Origin: an uncultured Eubacteriales bacterium | GTDB lineage: Bacteria; Bacillota; Clostridia; Oscillospirales; Acutalibacteraceae | NCBI GenBank assembly: GCA_934446475.1 | Contig: CAKSEH010000002.1 | Span: 111,933-175,932, forward strand | DNA: 64,000 bases | Direction of reading: 5' to 3' | Shown here: positions 59,699-64,000 of the stretch, piece by piece | Position numbering within the stretch: the stretch's first letter is position 1 | Layout of the letters: every line of letters begins with the position of its first letter | Translations under genes and position numbers: made by a program | The notes under the pieces: model-generated | What the model was told of the DNA's origin: nothing | The model's database searches: none | Seen by the model: only the letters and a program-made list of their open reading frames with translations

Positions 59699-60049
59699 AT
59701 GAGACTGAAAGAACTGAGAAAAAGGCGCCGAATCACGCAACAAAGGCTTGCTATCGATCTTAATATGTCACAAAACACCGTTTCAAGATATGAAAACGGC
59801 AACCGTGAAGCAGGATATGCAGAACTTATAAAAACAGCGGATTATTTCGGAGTTTTGATAAATTACCTGATTGAAAGAACAGAGCAGCCGCTTTCAGGTT
59901 TTCTTTACCGCCGAATTCAGTGTTTGTTTACTTATTCAGGTTGCTTTTGTTATATCTCCGGCAGACACTCTCCGCCCTTTTCATACAAATTGATTTATAT
60001 TCGCATAATAAAACGCCGTATTCGTAACAAATGCGGCGTTTACATTTAA
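59699..60049 (+). CDS. XRE family transcriptional regulator
   Basis: Helix-turn-helix of the Cro/CI type in residues 1-65: MRLKELRKRRRITQQRLAIDLNMSQNTVSRYENGNREAGYAELI is split here by domain, with recognition helix around QNTVSRYENG. ATG at 59699 follows AAGAGG. After ERTEQP the frame runs on about 45 residues with no family resemblance, and its last codons fall in a terminator-like hairpin (AAACGCCG / CGGCGTTT, about 60009-60040), so the C-terminus may be a readthrough after a lost stop. Probably represses its neighbour. Confidence 0.75.
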   Translation: MRLKELRKRRRITQQRLAIDLNMSQNTVSRYENGNREAGYAELIKTADYFGVLINYLIERTEQPLSGFLYRRIQCLFTYSGCFCYISGRHSPPFSYKLIYIRIIKRRIRNKCGVYI

Positions 60050-60156
60050 AAAATTATAAATTTAAACTAAGAAAATAACAAATATTATAATGGGTAGACA
60101 AAATATAGAATTTTATCTGCCTTTAATTTTAATACACTCCCAAAACACGCAGAAGC

Positions 60157-61197
60157 CTAATAAACATCTTTGTGTGCCTTTTTAACTCTCAGAGGCAACT
60201 TGCGTAATTCCTTTTTGTATTTTTTACAATAATCTCTGATTAACTTTCCTTTTGGTTTTTTGTCAAAAGACTGAACTATTCTTGTGCCGGGTCGATTATT
60301 GAATTCAATAAGCGCCGCTCCATCCTCCGTTACCGCAATGTCTAAGCCTAATATGACACATCCATTCCTAAATAAACTTGATTTTTTTGCAATTTCGCAA
60401 ACCTTGTCCCAATTCGGTATTTTAAATCCCATTATGTTAATTCCTGTTTTTGTAAAATAAGTGCTGCTATTATTTAAATCGAAAAGAGGGGTATTTACGA
60501 TTCCGTTTTCTATATCTATGTTGGCCGCCAAACCCTCATTTCTAAAATTGTCAACAACCTTATCATCACCGCCGATTTTAAGCGTTGCGGCTATAATTTG
60601 AATATTGCCATGGTCATTAAAAGCTAAAACTCGAATAGAATTTACCGATTGTGGGTGCAGTGCTGACAACTTTTCGTGTTGTTCTATAAATTGCTCACAA
60701 ATATAGTCATTTCCGTGTACGGAAAGTATAATTTCCTTCATTGCTTTTTCACCGTCGGCTATATCAAAAGCAAAAACTCCTCGCCCGCAGGAACCGACAT
60801 TTGGCTTAAATATTACTTTTTTATTTTCCTTAATAAAGCTTTCTGCCGCTTTTAAATCAGTTTTATCAATTTGTATCCATTCCCTGTTTATAACTTCCTT
60901 GCCAAGCATCTCGTATTGCCCGGCCTTGCCGTGAACTGTTGAAGGATAATTAAGCTTGCCATAGGTTATATATTGATCATAATCCCTTAAAAATAACTTT
61001 CTGTAAGTTGGGGAATATTTATCAAATTCGTAAAAAACATAATCATCGGCTTTATAATGATGAACCCTTCTCCACCACAGAATATCCAAAGCAACTCTGA
61101 ACTTCGAAAAACCGGTGTAACCCAATTTACCTGCAGAGTCTAAATAAAGTCGAACTCTTCTGCCGGGGGCAGTTAAGTAATGTTTTAATTTCTTCAT
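60157..61197 (-). CDS. Sugar-transfer-associated ATP-grasp protein
   Basis: 346 residues of the ATP-grasp fold often found in polysaccharide or cell-wall loci. Blocks: KVIFKPNVGSCGRGVFAFD (ATP-binding Lys), YICEQFIEQHEKLSALHP, INSIRVLAFN-type region and GLDIAVTEDGAALIEFNNRPG (metal ligands in the C-terminal part). ATG at 61197 follows GAGGTG. Substrate unknown. Isolated, with its own promoter. Confidence 0.82.
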   Translation of the reverse strand: MKKLKHYLTAPGRRVRLYLDSAGKLGYTGFSKFRVALDILWWRRVHHYKADDYVFYEFDKYSPTYRKLFLRDYDQYITYGKLNYPSTVHGKAGQYEMLGKEVINREWIQIDKTDLKAAESFIKENKKVIFKPNVGSCGRGVFAFDIADGEKAMKEIILSVHGNDYICEQFIEQHEKLSALHPQSVNSIRVLAFNDHGNIQIIAATLKIGGDDKVVDNFRNEGLAANIDIENGIVNTPLFDLNNSSTYFTKTGINIMGFKIPNWDKVCEIAKKSSLFRNGCVILGLDIAVTEDGAALIEFNNRPGTRIVQSFDKKPKGKLIRDYCKKYKKELRKLPLRVKKAHKDVY

Positions 61198-61234
61198 AAA
61201 AAACACCTCAAAATCGAATAAAGACCACTTCAAT

Positions 61235-61263
61235 ATTTTAATAATTCCTCATTGCTTTGTCAA
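61235..61263 (-). promoter_or_regulatory. Promoter of the ATP-grasp gene
   Basis: TTGACA (+ 61258-61263) and TAAAAT (+ 61235-61240) on the minus strand, 17-base spacer. Confidence 0.8.
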
Positions 61264-61376
61264 GATATAACAGCATTCTTGCTTTCTGATCGAGCCCATA
61301 GTTAATAATTGTTTTTTATCTTGAAAAAAGACATATACTTGTGTTAAGATAAAAAATAATATAAGGAGTTGATATT

Positions 61377-62135
61377 ATGAAAATAGCAATTATAACAGGC
61401 GCCTCTTCGGGGCTTGGAAGAGAATACGCATTAAAAGCAGATAAAATGTATAGTGATATCGATGAATTATGGCTTGTTGCAAGGCGCCGTGAAAAGCTTG
61501 AAGAAACGGCGGCGAAACTGAGCAAAAAAGTAAAAATTTTGACTTTTGATATAACGGACGAAGCGTTCTTCTCCGAATTTAAGAGCCTGCTTGGTTTCGA
61601 ACATCCCGAGATCAAACTGCTTATAAACAATGCTGGATTCGGAAAGCTCGGACCGTTTGAAAAGTCAGATATAAACGATGACGGTAAAATGATTCGACTT
61701 AATTGCGAAGCCCTCACTGTTATGACCGCCGTTTGTCTTCCCTTTATGAACAGCGGTTCGGAAATAATAAACACCTGTTCCATTGCTGCGTTTGCGCCAA
61801 ACACGAATATGGCGGTTTACTCTTCTACAAAGGCGTATGTTATGAGCTTTTCAAAGGCACTCAGAGCCGAACTTAAAAGCAGGAAAATAAATGTCCTCGC
61901 CGTTTGCCCGGGTCCTATGGATACCGAATTTTTACCGGTCGCCGGCATCGCCCCGGGTACAAGCAAAACATTTGACACCCTGCCGAGGGTAAAACCTGAT
62001 GTTATGGCATACAAATCGCTTATTGCTTCTTCAAAAGGCCGTGGAATATACACAAACTTAGCCTTTTACAAATTTTATCGCTTAATAGCAAAGATTTTGC
62101 CTCACGGACTTATTATGAAAATTTGCGGTGCATAA
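61377..62135 (+). CDS. Short-chain dehydrogenase/reductase
   Basis: NAD(P)-dependent SDR of 252 residues. Cofactor motif TGASSGLGRE (residues 8-17), NNAG block, INTCSIAAF, and the catalytic pair in YSSTKAYVMSFSKAL (YxxxK). C-terminal LPRVKPDVMAYKSL and a hydrophobic end. AAGGAG before the ATG. Substrate unknown; resembles acyl/3-oxoacyl or general SDR "YqjQ"-like proteins. Confidence 0.85.
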   Translation: MKIAIITGASSGLGREYALKADKMYSDIDELWLVARRREKLEETAAKLSKKVKILTFDITDEAFFSEFKSLLGFEHPEIKLLINNAGFGKLGPFEKSDINDDGKMIRLNCEALTVMTAVCLPFMNSGSEIINTCSIAAFAPNTNMAVYSSTKAYVMSFSKALRAELKSRKINVLAVCPGPMDTEFLPVAGIAPGTSKTFDTLPRVKPDVMAYKSLIASSKGRGIYTNLAFYKFYRLIAKILPHGLIMKICGA

Positions 62136-62216
62136 TTGTTAACAGCATAGGCGGCAGATAGACTGTAGCAAAAGCATTAACCGAAGTGATTGTTTTATAA
62201 AAGATGTTTTCGCATA

Positions 62217-62245
62217 TTGATTTATTCTATATCCTGTGATATTAT
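62217..62245 (+). promoter_or_regulatory. Promoter of the first SGNH gene
   Basis: TTGATT (62217-62222) and TATTAT (62240-62245), 17-base spacer; repeated almost identically 750 bases later. Confidence 0.65.
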
Positions 62246-62274
62246 AAGGAAAAATCCGCAAAGGAATGATAGAT

Positions 62275-62946
62275 ATGGAACTTAAAGGCAAGATAATAAA
62301 TTTTTTGGGAGACAGTATCACAGAGGGTGTCGGAGTAAATGATATAAAAAATCGCTACGATAACAGATTAAAAGAAATTCTCGGTCTTGAAAAAGTCAAT
62401 AACTACGGTATAGGCGGTACAAGAATCGCACATCAGTCAAACCCGAGCGATAATCCGAGATTTGATATGTGTTTTTGCTCAAGGGCTTACGATATGGATA
62501 AATCTGCAGATGTTATTGTTGTTTACGGCGGAGTAAACGACTATATGCACGGTGACGCCCCATTCGGTGTTATGACAGACTCTACGCCCAAGACATTCTG
62601 CGGCGGAGTCGATTTCCTTATGAGATTTCTAAAATCGGAATACAAGAATTCGGTAATTGTATTTATGACTCCTGCTCACGAAAACTACTGTGATATGAAT
62701 GAATTAAAGCCCTCTCCCCGCCCTTGTAAGTTTCCCGATGCAAAACCTCTTAAGGATTATAGAGATGTAATAATTAAAAAGGGCGAACAATACGGCATCT
62801 ATGTCCTTGATTTATCTGAAAACCTCGGCATAGACCCAAACTGTGAAGAGCAGAAGAAAAAATACACTGCCGACGGTCTTCATTTTAACGATAACGGACA
62901 CGCTGTAATAGCCGAAGTCCTTGCAAATTACTTAAGAAACATTTAA
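62275..62946 (+). CDS. SGNH/GDSL hydrolase, first copy
   Basis: 223 residues, esterase or deacetylase fold. Block I INFLGDSITEGVGVND with the catalytic Ser, block III VYGGVNDYMHG (Gly/Asn), block V DGLHFNDNGHAVIAE with Asp and His. No signal peptide. The ATG at 62275 is 9 bases from AAAGGA; an ATG 9 bases earlier overlaps that site. Nearly identical to the next gene, a recent tandem duplicate. Substrate unknown; carbohydrate deacetylation is common for this type. Confidence 0.9.
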   Translation: MELKGKIINFLGDSITEGVGVNDIKNRYDNRLKEILGLEKVNNYGIGGTRIAHQSNPSDNPRFDMCFCSRAYDMDKSADVIVVYGGVNDYMHGDAPFGVMTDSTPKTFCGGVDFLMRFLKSEYKNSVIVFMTPAHENYCDMNELKPSPRPCKFPDAKPLKDYRDVIIKKGEQYGIYVLDLSENLGIDPNCEEQKKKYTADGLHFNDNGHAVIAEVLANYLRNI

Positions 62947-62966
62947 CAATATTGTTTTAAAGTTTA

Positions 62967-62995
62967 TTGATTTATTTCATATTCCGTGCTATCAT
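62967..62995 (+). promoter_or_regulatory. Promoter of the second SGNH gene
   Basis: TTGATT (62967-62972) and TATCAT (62990-62995), 17-base spacer, copied with the gene. Confidence 0.6.
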
Positions 62996-63024
62996 AAGGA
63001 AAAATCCGCAAAGGAATGATAGAT

Positions 63025-63696
63025 ATGGAACTTAAAGGCAAGATAATAAATTTTTTGGGAGACAGTATCACAGAAGGTGTCGGAGTAAACGATATAGAAA
63101 ATCGCTACGATAACAGATTAAAGGCAATTCTCGGTCTTAAAAAGGTCAATAATTATGGGGTAAGCGGTACAATGATTGCGCCTCAAATAAACCCCGGCGA
63201 CCCTCCGAAACCTGATATGTGTTTTTGCACAAGAGCCTGTGATATGGACAAATCGGCGGATGTTATTATTGTTTTCGGCGGGGTAAACGACTATATGCAC
63301 GGTGACGCCCCATTCGGTGTTATGACAGACTCTACACCCGAAACATTCTGCGGCGGAGTCGATTTCCTTATGAGATTTCTAAAATCGGGATACAAGAATT
63401 CGGTAATTGTATTTATGACTCCTGCTCACGAAAACTACGGTGATATAAACGAGTTAAAACCGTCTCCCCACCCCTGGAAACTTCCCGATGCAAAACCTCT
63501 TAAGGATTACAGAGATGTAATAATTAAAAAGGGCGAACAATACGGCATTTATGTCCTTGATTTATCCGAAAACCTCGGCATAGACCCAAACTGTGAGGAG
63601 CAGAAGAAAAAATACACTGCCGACGGACTTCATTTTAACGATAACGGGCATGCTGTAATAGCCGAAGTTCTTGCAAATTACTTAAAAAGCTTGTAA
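63025..63696 (+). CDS. SGNH/GDSL hydrolase, second copy
   Basis: 223 residues; same three blocks as the first copy (GDSITEGVGVND, VFGGVNDYMHG, DGLHFNDNGHAVIAE), so all catalytic residues are kept. Differences cluster near residues 40-75, where the first copy has GIGGTRIAHQSNPSDNP and this one GVSGTMIAPQINPGDPP, a surface that could shape the substrate pocket. AAAGGA precedes the ATG. It ends before a terminator at about 63778-63806. Confidence 0.9.
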   Translation: MELKGKIINFLGDSITEGVGVNDIENRYDNRLKAILGLKKVNNYGVSGTMIAPQINPGDPPKPDMCFCTRACDMDKSADVIIVFGGVNDYMHGDAPFGVMTDSTPETFCGGVDFLMRFLKSGYKNSVIVFMTPAHENYGDINELKPSPHPWKLPDAKPLKDYRDVIIKKGEQYGIYVLDLSENLGIDPNCEEQKKKYTADGLHFNDNGHAVIAEVLANYLKSL

Positions 63697-63777
63697 CAAT
63701 ACTATATTTTCTTAGGCGTGACCGGTTTGACCCTCTCGTTTTAGAGCACATAAAAAATTCATCATATAAAAATTTGA

Positions 63778-63810
63778 GACGAAAAGGTTTATGACCTTTT
63801 CGTCTTTTAT
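63778..63810 (+). terminator. Terminator after the SGNH pair
   Basis: GACGAAAAGG / CCTTTTCGTC with a 7-base loop, followed by TTTTAT. It lies 80 bases after the second SGNH stop. Confidence 0.8.
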
Positions 63811-63896
63811 ATTATGAATTTAAAAGATTTTCAAGGCAATTATTTAATGTGCCGCCGATATATTTCATTCACCGAAAAACTGATTTCATAAAATTA

Positions 63897-63925
63897 AAAA
63901 AGCCACTTCAAAAGAAGTGGCTTTT
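63897..63925 (-). terminator. Terminator of tRNA-Gly
   Basis: AAAAGCCACTTC / GAAGTGGCTTTT, 12-bp stem with a 5-base loop, followed on the minus strand by TTAATTTT. It begins at the tRNA 3' end. Confidence 0.85.
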
Positions 63926-63999
63926 GGAGCGGGTGATGGGAATCGAACCCACACGACCAGCTTGGAAGGCTGGGATTCTAGCCATTGAACTACACCCGC
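63925..63999 (-). tRNA. tRNA-Gly (UCC)
   Basis: Minus-strand GCGGGTGTAGTTCAATGG ... CACCCGCTCCA, 75 bases with encoded CCA. Anticodon arm CCAGC-CTTCCAA-GCTGG gives TCC at 34-36. T-arm GGTTCGATTCC is present. Ends one base before the window edge. Confidence 0.96.
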
Positions 64000-64000
64000 A

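Larger units (their letters stand above)
62217..63716 (+). repeat. Tandem duplication of a 750-bp unit
   Basis: The unit from the promoter through the SGNH gene is repeated head-to-tail with an offset of exactly 750 bases (-35 at 62217 and 62967; ATG at 62275 and 63025). Long blocks of identical bases (e.g. around 62551-62640 and 63301-63390) alternate with diverged patches in the first third. Confidence 0.9.

Overview
The window looks like a chromosomal piece of a low-to-moderate-GC, anaerobic, endospore-forming Firmicute, most likely a gut Clostridia of the Oscillospirales/Ruminococcaceae type. This rests on sporulation genes (spoVAC, spoVAD, sigK, an alpha/beta SASP gene, yqfC, yqfD, ylbJ), typical Firmicutes gene orders (dprA-topA, infC-rpmI-rplT, yqfC-yqfD-phoH-ybeY-era-recO-mutS2, rpsB-tsf, lepB-ylqF-rnhB-yraN, tig-clpP-clpX) and a cytoplasmic fermentative redox operon with no respiratory genes. 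The taxonomic call is inference from gene content only. No rRNA, CRISPR array, prophage or insertion sequence was seen.

Layout. 1-6050 (minus): 5' end of topA, dprA, an rRNA 2'-O-methyltransferase, the IF3-L35-L20 operon with an attenuated leader and an apparent AUA start, and a class A penicillin-binding protein. 6323-8947 (plus): an ABC ATPase-permease fusion. 9124-13486 (minus): an RluA-type pseudouridine synthase, mgtE behind a leader hairpin, spoVAD/spoVAC and a membrane protein. 13570-19339 (plus): trmL, a glycolytic cluster pgk-tpiA-gpmI and two zinc-ribbon membrane proteins. 19448-26661 (minus): the mutS2-recO-era-ybeY-phoH-yqfD-yqfC block. 26783-28925 (plus): ylbJ, a small Cys protein, a decayed XRE/PAP2 locus and an orphan small-RNA-like transcription unit.

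28987-40479 (minus) is the most interesting part. One tightly packed operon encodes, in transcription order, a malate dehydrogenase-like enzyme (LDH fold with Arg at the specificity position), class II fumarase, HdrB, HdrC, HdrA, MvhD/FlxD, two KxCD-type iron-sulfur proteins, an NAD(P)H-flavin/2Fe-2S subunit (FlxA-like), a fumarate-reductase-type Fe-S subunit and a soluble fumarate reductase flavoprotein. A small PQ-loop-like membrane protein follows. The inferred function is a reductive branch oxaloacetate -> malate -> fumarate -> succinate whose last step is joined to a flavin-based electron-bifurcating Hdr/Flx module: NADH in, ferredoxin and fumarate reduced, no membrane anchor.

40564-44140: asparaginase, DUF378, SASP, an oxidoreductase remnant, an AraC/GyrI-like regulator and tRNA-Val. 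44216-58403: sigK, clpX-clpP-tig, a phosphoesterase, DUF1540, thrC, a dipeptidase, yraN-rnhB-ylqF-lepB, rplS, tsf-rpsB and guaB. 58435-64000: lgt, a DUF4190 membrane gene divergent from an XRE regulator with two operator-like palindromes, an ATP-grasp protein, an SDR, two tandem-duplicated SGNH hydrolases with duplicated promoters, and tRNA-Gly at the edge. Promoters and terminators were found by eye; start codons were adjusted where a ribosome binding site or family alignment decided them.
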